A DNA stretch of 64,000 bases from Hyphomonas neptunium ATCC 15444 (GCF_000013025.1 NC_008358.1:3410001-3474000), one strand, 5' to 3'; shown: positions 37,492 through 46,746, counted from the first letter of the stretch. A program made the numbers and translations. Notes: generated by a model from the sequence alone, not told the origin.

Positions 37492-38142
37492 GTGAACCGG
37501 CCGATAATACAAGACTTCCAGGATACGAGAGACCCGCTCCATGTCACCCTGGAGAAAACTCTGGAGTCAATCGACACGCCGACCATTTCCCTGCACCGCC
37601 TGTTCGATCTGATGGGGGAACAGGGCCTCTTGTTCCTGTGCGCCCTGCTCACCATCCCCTTCCTTCTGCCAATATCCATACCGGGGCTCAGCTCGGTGTT
37701 TGGTCCCGCGATCATCCTGATTGCTGCGGGGATTACCGCCAACCGCATGCCCTGGCTGCCCAGGCGGCTCGCCCGGAAAGAGTTCGACGCCGAAAAGCTC
37801 AAAGGCTCGCTGAAACGCGGCCTCGGCGTAGTCGCCCGGATCGAGCGCTACATTCGCCCGCGCCTGAAAGGGCTCACGGCAACGGGCGTGCCCGCGCGGG
37901 TCAATGGCGTGGCGCTGATCTTTTCTGCGCTGCTGCTGATGGCGCCCTTCGGGTTCATTCCCTTTTCAAACACCCTGCCCGCCTATGCGATCCTGCTGAT
38001 GTCCATCGGCATGTCCCAGCGCGATGGGCTGGTCGTGATAGTCGGTTATCTGTTGATCCTTGCCACGCTGGTCTATCTCGGCGCCCTTGCCTGGCTTGCC
38101 ACGCAGGCCGGTCAGGGCTTGTTTGGGTTTTTCACCGCCTGA
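37492..38142 (+). CDS. ExoD family membrane protein
   Basis: A 216-aa protein of the ExoD family, first found in exopolysaccharide mutants of Sinorhizobium. The opening helix-rich part (SLHRLFDLMGEQGLLFLCALLTIPFLLPI) and the motif PGLSSVFG are typical, with four to five membrane helices. The GTG at 37492 is used because AGGAG lies 6 bp before it. It is followed after 14 bp by a DUF3088 gene. Its molecular function is not known. Confidence 0.9.
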   Translation: MNRPIIQDFQDTRDPLHVTLEKTLESIDTPTISLHRLFDLMGEQGLLFLCALLTIPFLLPISIPGLSSVFGPAIILIAAGITANRMPWLPRRLARKEFDAEKLKGSLKRGLGVVARIERYIRPRLKGLTATGVPARVNGVALIFSALLLMAPFGFIPFSNTLPAYAILLMSIGMSQRDGLVVIVGYLLILATLVYLGALAWLATQAGQGLFGFFTA

Positions 38143-38156
38143 CAGGATCTTCCGCC

Positions 38157-38504
38157 ATGACGCGCGATACGCTGTTTCTTCTTCCGCCCGGCTTCGAAGC
38201 CAATGGCCAGCGCGAATTCTGCCCGGAATGTGCCGAGATCTGGGGTCTCATCGCCTGGTATCCGGCGCTGAAGGAAACGGTGGACATCGCCTATGTCGGC
38301 ATTGCGCATCCGCGCGAACCGCTGGTCCGCCTGCTCGGGCCGGGCAACCATAATGCGCCCACCCTGGTGCTCGCCGCCGGCTCCCCCCGCGCAACCAGCG
38401 TCACCTACAATGAAGCAGGTGGACACGCCTTCCTTCCCTCCGCTCGCCTGATCGCGCGGCATTTCGCCGGGCTCTACGGAACGCCGATGCCGCGCGGGGG
38501 CTGA
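38157..38504 (+). CDS. DUF3088 family protein
   Basis: A 115-aa protein with the DUF3088 start (RDTLFLLPPGFE), a CPEC pair (FCPECAEIWGL) and PTLVLAAG in the middle. The CxxC at the front of a thioredoxin-like beta-alpha unit suggests a glutaredoxin-like fold, which is inference. Family members have no known function. It is translationally close to exoD (14 bp). Confidence 0.85.
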   Translation: MTRDTLFLLPPGFEANGQREFCPECAEIWGLIAWYPALKETVDIAYVGIAHPREPLVRLLGPGNHNAPTLVLAAGSPRATSVTYNEAGGHAFLPSARLIARHFAGLYGTPMPRGG

Positions 38505-38580
38505 GCGACAAGCCTCTTGCCTCCCGCCGCGTCAGGCGCCTCTATCTCCGGCGAAACCCAAAAACGCCCGGAGGAACCCC

Positions 38581-39519
38581 ATGCCCGCCAAGCCCGTAAA
38601 GACCCGCATCACCGACATGCTCGGCATCGAGAAGCCGATCATCCAGGCCGCGATGGGCTGGATTGCGCGTTCGCAGCTTTCCTCGGCCGTCTCCAATGCC
38701 GGGGGCATGGGCATCATCGAAACCTCTTCGGGCGAGCTCGACGCCATCCGCGAAGAAATCAAGAAAATGAAGGCGCTGACCGACAAGCCCTTCGGCGTAA
38801 ACGTCGCCCAGGCTTTCGTGCGCGATCCGAACATCATCCCCTTCATCATCGACCAGGGCATCAAATTCGTCACCACCTCCGCCGGTGACCCGATGAAATA
38901 CACCGCCACCCTGAAGGAAGCCGGCCTCACCGTTTTCCACGTCGTCCCCTCCCTCGCCGGCGCCCTGCGCGCCATTGAGGCAGGCGTTGACGGCCTGATC
39001 GTGGAGGGCGGCGAAGGCGGCGGCTTCAAGAACGCCAAGGATGTCGCTTCCATGGTACTGATCCCGCAGGTCTGCGAAGCTGTCAGCGTGCCGGTTGTCG
39101 CCGCGGGCGGCATCACCGATGGCCGCTCCATGGCCGCCGCCTTCTCCCTCGGCGCCGAAGGTGTACTGATGGGCACGCGCATCCTCTCCTGCGCCGAAAG
39201 CCCCGTCCACGCCAACTGGAAGGACGCCATCATTGGCGCCGATGCGACCGACACCGTCTTCCTCAACCGCGCCGGCCCCGGCCCGGCCCTGCGCGCGCTG
39301 CGTACAGAGCGCACTTCGCGGCTGGAAAAAGACGGCAGCCCCAACATTTTCGGCGAGTTTGCCGGCACGCAGGACGTTTACTTCGGCGGCAATCTGGAAG
39401 CGGGCATCGCGCTGACCGGTCAGGTGGCCGGGCGGATCAAGGAGGTTAAACCCGTCGCCCAGATCTTCGAGGAAACCCTGGAAGAGTATCACCGGATCGT
39501 CGCCGCCTTGCCGCGCTGA
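38581..39519 (+). CDS. Nitronate monooxygenase family protein
   Basis: A 312-aa TIM-barrel FMN protein of the NPD/2-nitropropane dioxygenase family. It starts with RITDMLGIEKPIIQAAMGW, then has the FMN loops GVNVAQAF, VEGGEGGGFKN and AAGGITDGRSMAAAFSLGAEGVLMGTR. These are also seen in enoyl-ACP reductase-like FabK, so the substrate is not sure. It sits alone on the plus strand, followed by a possible terminator. Confidence 0.9.
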   Translation: MPAKPVKTRITDMLGIEKPIIQAAMGWIARSQLSSAVSNAGGMGIIETSSGELDAIREEIKKMKALTDKPFGVNVAQAFVRDPNIIPFIIDQGIKFVTTSAGDPMKYTATLKEAGLTVFHVVPSLAGALRAIEAGVDGLIVEGGEGGGFKNAKDVASMVLIPQVCEAVSVPVVAAGGITDGRSMAAAFSLGAEGVLMGTRILSCAESPVHANWKDAIIGADATDTVFLNRAGPGPALRALRTERTSRLEKDGSPNIFGEFAGTQDVYFGGNLEAGIALTGQVAGRIKEVKPVAQIFEETLEEYHRIVAALPR

Positions 39520-39549
39520 GCGGGAGCATACGCCGTTCGGGTCAATTTC

Positions 39550-39570
39550 GGGGGCAAAACCGCCCCCTTC
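39550..39570 (+). terminator. Weak intrinsic terminator
   Basis: GGGGGC (39550-39555) pairs with GCCCCC (39562-39567) over AAAACC and is followed by TTC. The stem is GC-only and short, and the T-run is poor. It would end the nitronate monooxygenase transcript. Confidence 0.42.
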
Positions 39571-39639
39571 TGCCCGTTTCTCTGGAAATCTGCGCCCCCC
39601 ACAGGTAAACCCTCTGCAATCTTCATTGCCAGAGGAAGC

Positions 39640-41829
39640 ATGATGAAAATGACTGATGCCCTGAAGGGCGGCGCTGCCGCTCTCGTACTCGCCGCCACGG
39701 CTGCCTGCGGCGCCCCGGAAACCACCACACCGGAAGCCGAAGCCGCCAGCAGCCAGAGCGAGCTGCCTGAAATCACCGTCACCGACGCCGAGCTGGAAGG
39801 AAACCCCTTCCGCGCCGAATGGACCGGCGCCTATGGCGCGCCCCCCTTCGCCCAGATCACCGACGCGCACTACATGCCGGCGGTCAAGAAGGGCATCCTC
39901 GAGATGCGCGCCGAGATCGACGCCATCGTCAACACCGAAGAAGAGCCCACCTTCGAGAACACCATCCTGGCGCTGGAAAAATCCGGCAAGGCGCTGGAGC
40001 GGGTCATGCTGGTGTTCGGCAACATCACCAACACCGATACCAATGACGCGCTCACGGCCCTGGAAGGCGAAATCTACCCCATGCTCACACGTGAGCAGGA
40101 TGCGGTGACCTTCAATCCGGAACTCTTTGCCCGCGTGCAGGCCGTTTACGACCAACGCGACCGTCTCGGCCTCGACGAGCAGGAAGCCCGCCTGCTGGAG
40201 CTGACGCATCGCAATTTCGTCCGCGCCGGCGCCAGCCTCGCGCCGGAAGTCCAGGCAGAGATCGGCCAGCTGAACGCCGAAATCTCCGCCCTGACGACCA
40301 CCTATGGCCAGAACCTTCTCAACGCCACCAACGCCTTCAAGCTGGAAATCACCGATCCGGCCCGCCTCGGCGGCCTGTCGGATGACTTCAAGAACGCCAT
40401 CAAGGTGGACGGCGAAGACAAATGGGTGGTCGGCATCAGCCGCTCCTTCTTCGAAGGCTTCATGGCCAGCGCCGAAGACCGCGAGCTGCGCAGCCAGCTG
40501 TTTGACGGCTATCGCACTGTCGCCTCCTCCGGCGAGTTCGATAACGGCCCGCTTGCCATCAAGCTCGCCCAGCTGCGCGCCAAACGCGCCGAGCTGATGG
40601 GCTATCCCAGCCACGCGCATTATGTGCTCGAGGAGCGCATGGCGCACACCCCCGATGCCGCGCTCGAATTCCTAGGCAAAGTGCTGGAGCCCGGCCTCGC
40701 CCGCGCCGCAGAAGAAGAAGCCGACATGGAGACGATCGCCGGACACGAGATCCTCGGCCATGACTGGTGGTTCTATTCGGAAAAGGTCCGTGCCGAGAAG
40801 TACGCCTTCGACGAAAACCAGCTGCGCCCCTATTTCGAACTGGGCGCGTCCACCGACGGCGCGTTTGAAGTTGCCTCGCGCCTCTTCAACATCACCCTGG
40901 AAGAAGTGCCCGTCGAGGCGTGGAACCCGGCTGTCAAATCCTATGACGTGAAGGATTCCGAAAGCGGCGAACATCTCGGCCTGCTGATGATCGACAATTT
41001 CGCCCGCGACACCAAGCGCGGCGGCGCCTGGATGAGCACCTACCGCTCTTCTTCGGATATGGATGGCAACACCATCCGCCCGATCATCACCAACAACATG
41101 AACCTGGTTCCGCCCGCAGCGGGCCAGCCGGCCCTGCTCTCGCCGACTGAAGTGGAAACTCTGTTCCACGAATTCGGCCACGGCCTGCACGGCCTGCTCA
41201 CTCAGATCCGCTATCCGAGCTTCTCGGGCGTCTATGGCGGCCCGGACTATGTCGAGCTGCCCTCCCAGATCATGGAACACTGGGTGACCGAGCCTCAGGT
41301 GCTGGCGATGTATGCCCGCCACCATGAAACCGGCGAGATCATTCCTCAGGAACTGGTCGACAAGATGAACAAGGCCTCGACCTTCAATCAGGGCTTCAAG
41401 ACGACCGAGTACATCGCTGCCTCGCTGATCGACCTTCACTGGCACATGCTGTCTTCGGAAGAAGCCGCCGAGATCACCGATGCCCGCGAGTTTGAAAAAT
41501 CCGTACTCGCCCAATACAACATCCCGGAAATCATCGAGCCACGGTATCGCTCGACCTATTTCTCCCACATCTTCGCGGGCGGCTACGCGGCCGGCTACTA
41601 CTCATACCTCTGGGCAGAAATTCTGGATGCGGATGGCTTTGACGCCTTCAAACAATCCGGCGACATCTTCAATCCGGAAGTCGCTGCGAAGCTGAAACAA
41701 TGGGTGTTCGAATCCGGCGGCCTGCGGGAGACCGATGAACTCTACCGCAATTTCCGCGGGTCTGATCCGGGCATCGAGCCGCTGCTGCGCAATCGCGGCT
41801 TTGCCGAGCCCTCCCCTGCCGAAGGCTGA
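39640..41829 (+). CDS. M3-family dipeptidyl carboxypeptidase, lipoprotein
   Basis: A 729-aa zinc metallopeptidase of the M3 (thimet/Dcp) family. The zinc motif HEFGH is at residues 510-514 (LFHEFGHGLHGLL). A signal peptide with a lipobox (TAACG, Cys23) makes it a lipoprotein, unlike cytoplasmic E. coli Dcp; this secreted form is common in Caulobacterales-type bacteria. It should cut short peptides in the periplasm or outer surface. A strong terminator follows. Confidence 0.94.
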   Translation: MMKMTDALKGGAAALVLAATAACGAPETTTPEAEAASSQSELPEITVTDAELEGNPFRAEWTGAYGAPPFAQITDAHYMPAVKKGILEMRAEIDAIVNTEEEPTFENTILALEKSGKALERVMLVFGNITNTDTNDALTALEGEIYPMLTREQDAVTFNPELFARVQAVYDQRDRLGLDEQEARLLELTHRNFVRAGASLAPEVQAEIGQLNAEISALTTTYGQNLLNATNAFKLEITDPARLGGLSDDFKNAIKVDGEDKWVVGISRSFFEGFMASAEDRELRSQLFDGYRTVASSGEFDNGPLAIKLAQLRAKRAELMGYPSHAHYVLEERMAHTPDAALEFLGKVLEPGLARAAEEEADMETIAGHEILGHDWWFYSEKVRAEKYAFDENQLRPYFELGASTDGAFEVASRLFNITLEEVPVEAWNPAVKSYDVKDSESGEHLGLLMIDNFARDTKRGGAWMSTYRSSSDMDGNTIRPIITNNMNLVPPAAGQPALLSPTEVETLFHEFGHGLHGLLTQIRYPSFSGVYGGPDYVELPSQIMEHWVTEPQVLAMYARHHETGEIIPQELVDKMNKASTFNQGFKTTEYIAASLIDLHWHMLSSEEAAEITDAREFEKSVLAQYNIPEIIEPRYRSTYFSHIFAGGYAAGYYSYLWAEILDADGFDAFKQSGDIFNPEVAAKLKQWVFESGGLRETDELYRNFRGSDPGIEPLLRNRGFAEPSPAEG

Positions 41830-41852
41830 TCCGTTCAGCTCCCAAACAAAAA

Positions 41853-41880
41853 CCCCGCCTCCTGGAGGCGGGGTTTTTTT
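41853..41880 (+). terminator. Intrinsic terminator of the M3 peptidase gene
   Basis: CCCCGCCTC and GAGGCGGGG form a perfect 9-bp stem with a 3-nt loop, followed by seven or more T residues. It is a textbook terminator on the plus strand. Confidence 0.92.
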
Positions 41881-41906
41881 GTGGCGCAGGATGGTTTCAG
41901 GCCAGA

Positions 41907-42374
41907 TCAGCCCCCGACGACCGGGTCCTTGCAGATCAGCGACTTGATCTCATTTTCATTGCGCGCCTTGCGCAGGCCGTCGCGCACGGCGGCCTGGCGG
42001 AAAAACCGGCTGACCTGCGCCAGCGCGCGCAGATGGTCGGCCCCTGCGCCATCGGGCGCCAGCAGCATGAAGATCAGGTCGCAGGGCCGGTCATCGATCG
42101 CCTCGAAGTCGACGCCCTGGGCGAGCCGCAGGAAACCGCCAACCGGCGCCGTGAGACCGGAAAGCCGGGCATGGGGAATGGCAACGCCCTCGCCCACACC
42201 GGTGGAGCCAAGGCGCTCACGCTCCATCACGGCGTCTTCAATCGCGCGCGCGCCAATCCCCGTCGCCTCGCTGAGCGCTTCGCACAGGACATGGATAGCC
42301 TGCTTACGGCTCGTCGCCTCGTGAAAGGGGATGATCACTCCGCCTTGCAGCAGAGCACTCAAATCGGTGGCCAT
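41907..42374 (-). CDS. ptsN: PTS IIA-like nitrogen regulatory protein
   Basis: A 155-aa EIIA(Ntr) protein. The phosphorylated histidine is in the motif AIPHARLSG. It takes phosphate from the PtsP/NPr chain and in other bacteria regulates potassium transport and the stringent response. The ATG at 42374 is preferred over the upstream frame because homology begins at MATDLSALL. It follows hpf by 26 bp in the same direction, the usual order after rpoN, but rpoN is not in this window. Confidence 0.93.
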   Translation of the reverse strand: MATDLSALLQGGVIIPFHEATSRKQAIHVLCEALSEATGIGARAIEDAVMERERLGSTGVGEGVAIPHARLSGLTAPVGGFLRLAQGVDFEAIDDRPCDLIFMLLAPDGAGADHLRALAQVSRFFRQAAVRDGLRKARNENEIKSLICKDPVVGG

Positions 42375-42400
42375 CAAACAACTTTCCGTGGCGCGTCGCG

Positions 42401-42997
42401 TTAATTCCGGGGCGTGTTGGCGGGGTCGACCCAACCAATATGCCCATCGGGGCGGCGGTAGACCATATTCAGGCCGTCATGGCTAGCATTTCTGAACATG
42501 AGTGCCGGGACATCCTGCAATTCCAGCTGCATAACTGCCTCAGAAACGCTCATCGTGCGGATCTGAACCTGTGTTTCAGCAACTGTCAGGGGAGCGTCCC
42601 CGATCTCCATTCCCGTATCGACCGAATCTTCGGCTTCGTCATCTCTGGATTGAATCAGGATTTCGGCCGCCACCTCGGCGGGCAGCGCGGCCTGGCCGTT
42701 GGTGTGGTGATCCTTCAGGCGGCGCTTGTAGCGGCGCACCCGCTTTTCCATTTTTTCGAGGCTGACTTCCAGCGCGGCATAGGGATCATTCGCCTTGCCC
42801 GATGATTGCAGCACAATCCCCGATGGCAGGTGAACATTGCAATCGACCTCCACGAACGGCCCCTGCTGGGACACGAACACGTTGGCGTCGCCCGTCCGGC
42901 TGAAATATTTGGATACGGCCGCTTCCAGCCCCTCTTCGATCCGCCCTCGCAGCGCCTCACCCAATTCCATATGCCGGCCGGTGATCTGAATCTGCAT
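42401..42997 (-). CDS. hpf: Ribosome hibernation promoting factor, long form
   Basis: A 198-aa long-type HPF/RaiA. The N-terminal domain starts with MQIQITGRHMELGEALRGRIEEGLEA and has the VDCNVHLPSG strand. The C-terminal domain, about residues 140-198, has the dimer motif (MQLELQDVPALMFRNA) that pairs 70S ribosomes into 100S dimers. It is upstream of ptsN in the same operon. Confidence 0.94.
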   Translation of the reverse strand: MQIQITGRHMELGEALRGRIEEGLEAAVSKYFSRTGDANVFVSQQGPFVEVDCNVHLPSGIVLQSSGKANDPYAALEVSLEKMEKRVRRYKRRLKDHHTNGQAALPAEVAAEILIQSRDDEAEDSVDTGMEIGDAPLTVAETQVQIRTMSVSEAVMQLELQDVPALMFRNASHDGLNMVYRRPDGHIGWVDPANTPRN

Positions 42998-43224
42998 GGG
43001 CGTCTCCTTTGCGTGTGACCTAAGAGCTATCCTAGAGATAAGTATGCATCAGGAACCTGCCAGTGGCGACTCCCTTCCGTGACGAGCCGCCGCATCTGTC
43101 TGAAATCTAATGTGTTCGTGCCGCAGGCGCTCACCATACGCAGTAATCCGGAAGAGCTTGACTTGTCCCGCCTGGCGCACAAAACCCGATGGATAATCCC
43201 TCCGCACGTTTGTGGTATTCACTG
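42998..43224. other. Intergenic stretch upstream of hpf
   Basis: The 227 bp between the hpf start and the TPR gene stop hold no recognisable gene. They should contain the hpf promoter on the minus strand, but no clear sigma-70 or sigma-54 match was found. Confidence 0.45.
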
Positions 43225-45342
43225 TCAGTTGGCCTGAGATTCTAGCTCAGCCAGACGATCACGTGCGCGTTGCTCAGCGCGCTGGAATTGCGGATGTGGC
43301 GGCTCACCTCCGGCGAGCACTTCGGCCAGCTGCAAACTGCGCCGGCGCAGCTCAATGGCCTCGGTGCGGTCCCCAAGCTCTACTTCCATTTCTGACAGCT
43401 GATCGAGGGCCACAAAGAGATGCCAGTGCGCGGGAATTGATTGGCGGGAATGCGCAGCCAACCGCTCCCTTACCGACAATCGTGCCCGGAAAAGCCCTCG
43501 CGCACCAGAAAGGTCGCCTGTTTCTCGCATCAAATCTCCAACCTTGCCGAGGCTGAGGCAGAGATACTCATGAAGCGAAGCGGATTTCGGATTTGCCGCC
43601 GCCGCCCGCTCAACGACTTCGAGCCCGGCGCTGTAAAGAGCTTGCGCAGCGGCCAAGTCTCCAGCCTCGCGCTGCAGGTCCCCATACTTATTCTGACAGA
43701 CCCACAAATGTCGCTGTGCCGAAATCGACGAAGGATTGGCAGCGGCAATGCCTGCCACAAGATCGATCGCTTCCTCATACCGCAAGCGGGCACCAGCTAG
43801 GTCCCCCGCACGATGCAACAGGTCTCCGAGTCGTTCGAAACAGGCCGCAAGGTCTTGGCGCGCCTGTGCAGAGCCGGGATTGCTCGCTGCCAATCGTTCA
43901 CCGGATTCTCGTGCCGCCTCAAAACTGAGACGCGCGCCGTCCAGATCGCCTGCAGCCTCCTGTAGTTTGCCCAGCTGCATCTGACAGATGAACAGGTCCC
44001 GGTGCGCGGACGCTGATCCGGGATTGGCCTCTACCAGCCGCTGCGCCATAGGATACGCCGCATCAGAATGCACGCGCGCCGCATCAAGGTCACCCATTAC
44101 TCGTTCAATGTCGCTGATCTGCAGATGACTGATCATCAAATCTCGCTGCGCCACATGGGAATTTGGGGCAGCTTCTGCGAGCTGCCGGGCAAGCGCGAGA
44201 CCGGATTGAAACCGCTCCCTTGCGCCAGAAAGATCTCCTGCCGCCTCCAGAACCCCGGCAATCTTGCTGAAACTGACCGACAGGTCCTGCAATGCTTCTT
44301 TTGAATTTTGATCAGATTTAACGCGCCATTCAAACAAGTCATGGCTTGCCTGATAGTGTTTCAGCGCCGTTCCCAGATCGCCCGCCTCAATGCTCAATTC
44401 CGCCAGCCTGGTGTAGCTGACCGCCAGATCACGCTGTGCGCCGACCGATAGCGGATTTTCATGGGCTAGCTTCTGACTGATTTGATGCGCTGCCTCATAT
44501 CGGAGGCGTGCCGCCTCCAGATCGCCCGCCTCTTGACAGATGTCGCCAGCGTCATTCGCTGCAATCATATTTTCTCTGTCGTTTCCGGCCACCTTTTCAG
44601 CTGCTTCCGCCGCGAGCCGAGCCCCGGAGAGGTCTCCGGCTTCCCGGCGCAACCGCGCCAGTTCGATACAGGTCCAGAAATCATCCGGCTGCAGACGGAA
44701 CGCTTCCTCATAAGCCGCTCTCGCCTTGGCCGTATCAACACCCAGAACCAGCGCGCCAATGCGGCGCCATTTCTCAGCCGCCGCGACCGCGTCCGCCCGC
44801 GCGTCCTGCTCCAGTGTCTCGATGGCGCCGGCGATGTCGCCTTCGGCAATCTTGTGAGCAGCGGCGCCCCCGGCCCGCGGCCCTTCGGCGGCAATGCCCT
44901 CTATGGCCCGGTCGCGGCGGGCGCGCTCATCCGTGCCAAGAGGTGCCGCCCCGGCGGCCACCTGCGCCGCTTCCATCCGGTCAAGCTGAGCCTTCATCTG
45001 CGCAAGAAGCGAGTGCTGCTCGGCCAACAGCCCGTCCTGCGCGGCAACCTTGCCCTGCAGCGCGTCGACCTCCGTTTTCCGCGCCTTTTCCGAAGGTACA
45101 AAGGTTTCCCGCGCCGTCGTGAACGGCCGGGTCGCCAGCCCCCAGAGAAACTGGAGGAACGAGACAGCGCCCTGGAAAATCTGGATCACCGCCCAGAGGC
45201 CCGCAATGAAGACGAGTATGCCCAGGATCGCCGCCGCCCACAGCGGCAAGGTCTCGATCATGCCGTGCAGCACATCCGGCGTCCGCGCGACCAGCCAGCT
45301 GCGCAACTGCGCCCCGTCGCCTGCGAGCCAGGCATTCATCAT
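43225..45342 (-). CDS. Large membrane-anchored TPR protein
   Basis: A 705-aa protein. One membrane helix lies at about residues 32-60, then a coiled coil (EVDALQGKVAAQDGLLAEQHSLL) at about 88-125, then eight or nine tandem repeats from about residue 190 to 690. Each repeat is about 50 residues: AGDL.GAR...E.A....LA..NP.S..AQRDL......LGDL. This is a long-period variant of TPR. It is probably an inner-membrane protein that faces the cytosol and scaffolds partners. Its partners are not evident from neighbours (hpf, pspF). Confidence 0.82.
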   Translation of the reverse strand: MMNAWLAGDGAQLRSWLVARTPDVLHGMIETLPLWAAAILGILVFIAGLWAVIQIFQGAVSFLQFLWGLATRPFTTARETFVPSEKARKTEVDALQGKVAAQDGLLAEQHSLLAQMKAQLDRMEAAQVAAGAAPLGTDERARRDRAIEGIAAEGPRAGGAAAHKIAEGDIAGAIETLEQDARADAVAAAEKWRRIGALVLGVDTAKARAAYEEAFRLQPDDFWTCIELARLRREAGDLSGARLAAEAAEKVAGNDRENMIAANDAGDICQEAGDLEAARLRYEAAHQISQKLAHENPLSVGAQRDLAVSYTRLAELSIEAGDLGTALKHYQASHDLFEWRVKSDQNSKEALQDLSVSFSKIAGVLEAAGDLSGARERFQSGLALARQLAEAAPNSHVAQRDLMISHLQISDIERVMGDLDAARVHSDAAYPMAQRLVEANPGSASAHRDLFICQMQLGKLQEAAGDLDGARLSFEAARESGERLAASNPGSAQARQDLAACFERLGDLLHRAGDLAGARLRYEEAIDLVAGIAAANPSSISAQRHLWVCQNKYGDLQREAGDLAAAQALYSAGLEVVERAAAANPKSASLHEYLCLSLGKVGDLMRETGDLSGARGLFRARLSVRERLAAHSRQSIPAHWHLFVALDQLSEMEVELGDRTEAIELRRRSLQLAEVLAGGEPPHPQFQRAEQRARDRLAELESQAN

Positions 45343-45429
45343 CGGCTTCCCCCCGAAATGGCCACCGGCGAATGGTAACGGCAGGATCGCCCACCGCCAA
45401 CCTTTGATCGGCCATTTCTGAGCCCAGAT

Positions 45430-46536
45430 TCAGTCCGCCCGCTTGGCATATCCATGCTTTTTCAGCAGGCCGCGCAGCTGGTGATAGGTCAGGCCGAGGG
45501 CGTCGGCCGCCCTGCCCTGATGGCCTCCGGCATCGGCCAGCGCGCCATCGATCAGTTGCATTTCGAAAAGACGCACCGCGTCTTCAAAGCCGCGCGCCGG
45601 GCTTTGGGGCCGCTCGGCGGGTTGAAGCTCGGCGGCGCTGGAAGGGCTCGACGCGCCCAGAAAAACGCCAACGCCGTTGGAGTTTTTGCCTGCCTCGTTG
45701 GAGGTTTCGTTGGAGTTTTTTGGGGAGCTTTTCGGGGCGTTTTTCGGCCGCCAGGGCGAGGCGAACGGATCAAGCGCGGACGTCTCAAACCGCACCTGCT
45801 CAAACGGCGCAGAGATCAGCGCCCGATGGGTCAGCCGCTCGGCAAAATTGCGCAGCTCCCGGATGTTTCCCGGCCAGTGCCAGGCCTCGATGGCCTCCAG
45901 CGCAGAGGGCGCAAATCCCGGAAAATCCTGAGCCATTTCAACCGCCATACGCCGCGCAAAGAACTGCGCCAGCAGCGTCTTGTCCCCCTGCCGGGCCCGT
46001 AGCGGGGGCAGCGTGATCACGTCGAATGACAACCGGTCCAGCAGATCCCAGCGGAACGCCCCCGCCTCCGCCAGCGCCGGCAGATCGGCATTGGTCGCCG
46101 CCACGATCCGCACATTGGTCGAGAGCACCTTGGAGCCGCCAACCCGTTGAAATTCCCCGTATTCCACGATCCTCAGCAGCTTTTCCTGCACCTGCTGGGA
46201 GGCCGTCGCGATCTCGTCGAGGAAGATCGTGCCCCCGTCGGCCATCTCGAAACGGCCCCGCCGCATGTCGGTGGCGCCGGTAAACGCGCCGCGCTCATGG
46301 CCGAACAGTTCGGAATCCAGCAGCGTCTCGGACAGCGCCGCGCAGTTCACCTTGATGAACGGGCCTTCCCAGCGTTTTGACAGGAAGTGCAGCCGCTCAC
46401 CGACCAGCTCCTTGCCGGTGCCGCGCTCCCCGATCACCAGCACCGACCGGTCCAGCGGCGCGACCCGGCTGGCCTGCTCGAGCGCGCTCAGCCAGGCGGC
46501 CGATTCCCCGATCAGTTGCGTTGTGCGCGGCTCCAT
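45430..46536 (-). CDS. pspF: Phage shock operon sigma-54 activator
   Basis: A 368-aa bacterial enhancer-binding protein with only the AAA+ and DNA-binding domains, as in E. coli PspF. Walker A is GERGTGKE (residues 36-43) and the sigma-54 contact motif GAFTGA is at residues 83-88. The C-terminal helix-turn-helix is AADALGLTYHQLRGLLKKHG. A linker rich in Ser, Asn and Lys separates the two. It is divergent from the psp operon, whose product PspA is expected to inhibit it. Confidence 0.93.
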   Translation of the reverse strand: MEPRTTQLIGESAAWLSALEQASRVAPLDRSVLVIGERGTGKELVGERLHFLSKRWEGPFIKVNCAALSETLLDSELFGHERGAFTGATDMRRGRFEMADGGTIFLDEIATASQQVQEKLLRIVEYGEFQRVGGSKVLSTNVRIVAATNADLPALAEAGAFRWDLLDRLSFDVITLPPLRARQGDKTLLAQFFARRMAVEMAQDFPGFAPSALEAIEAWHWPGNIRELRNFAERLTHRALISAPFEQVRFETSALDPFASPWRPKNAPKSSPKNSNETSNEAGKNSNGVGVFLGASSPSSAAELQPAERPQSPARGFEDAVRLFEMQLIDGALADAGGHQGRAADALGLTYHQLRGLLKKHGYAKRAD

Positions 46537-46549
46537 ATGGTTTGTTTAG

Positions 46550-46594
46550 CCAATTTCATTGGTCAAATCCACTAAGTAGATTGGATATTTGACC
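46550..46594 (+). promoter_or_regulatory. Candidate PspF upstream activator sites
   Basis: Two inverted repeats lie between pspF and the sigma-54 promoter: CCAAT-TTC-ATTGG (46550-46562) and GGTCAAAT (46561-46568) with ATTTGACC (46587-46594). They are about 75-120 bp upstream of the promoter, a typical place for enhancer sites. AATCAAGGCAGTA (46641-46653), which is one base off the IHF consensus, stands between them and the promoter. All are predictions. Confidence 0.52.
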
Positions 46595-46670
46595 TTTAAT
46601 TTCCTAACGCCAGCGCGCCGGAAACATTTTTATCATTTAAAATCAAGGCAGTATTAAATTAATTTCGAAC

Positions 46671-46686
46671 TGGCACGCCTCTTGAA
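46671..46686 (+). promoter_or_regulatory. Sigma-54 promoter of the psp operon
   Basis: TGGCACG (46671-46677), a 4-bp spacer CCTC and TTGAA (46682-46686) match the -24/-12 consensus TGGCACG-N4-TTGCA with one mismatch. It lies 61 bp before the first gene of the operon and is divergent from the activator gene pspF. Confidence 0.85.
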
Positions 46687-46746
46687 ATGGAGTTGGCATC
46701 AGGGCGACGGGCGTTGCCAATCAACCAAACCAAGGACGAAACAGAA

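Noticed and set aside
38542..40647. Long 701-aa minus-strand reading frame over the nitronate monooxygenase and M3 peptidase genes
   Set aside because: It is opposite two well-supported plus-strand genes and across their intergenic terminator. Long antisense frames are common in high-GC coding DNA.
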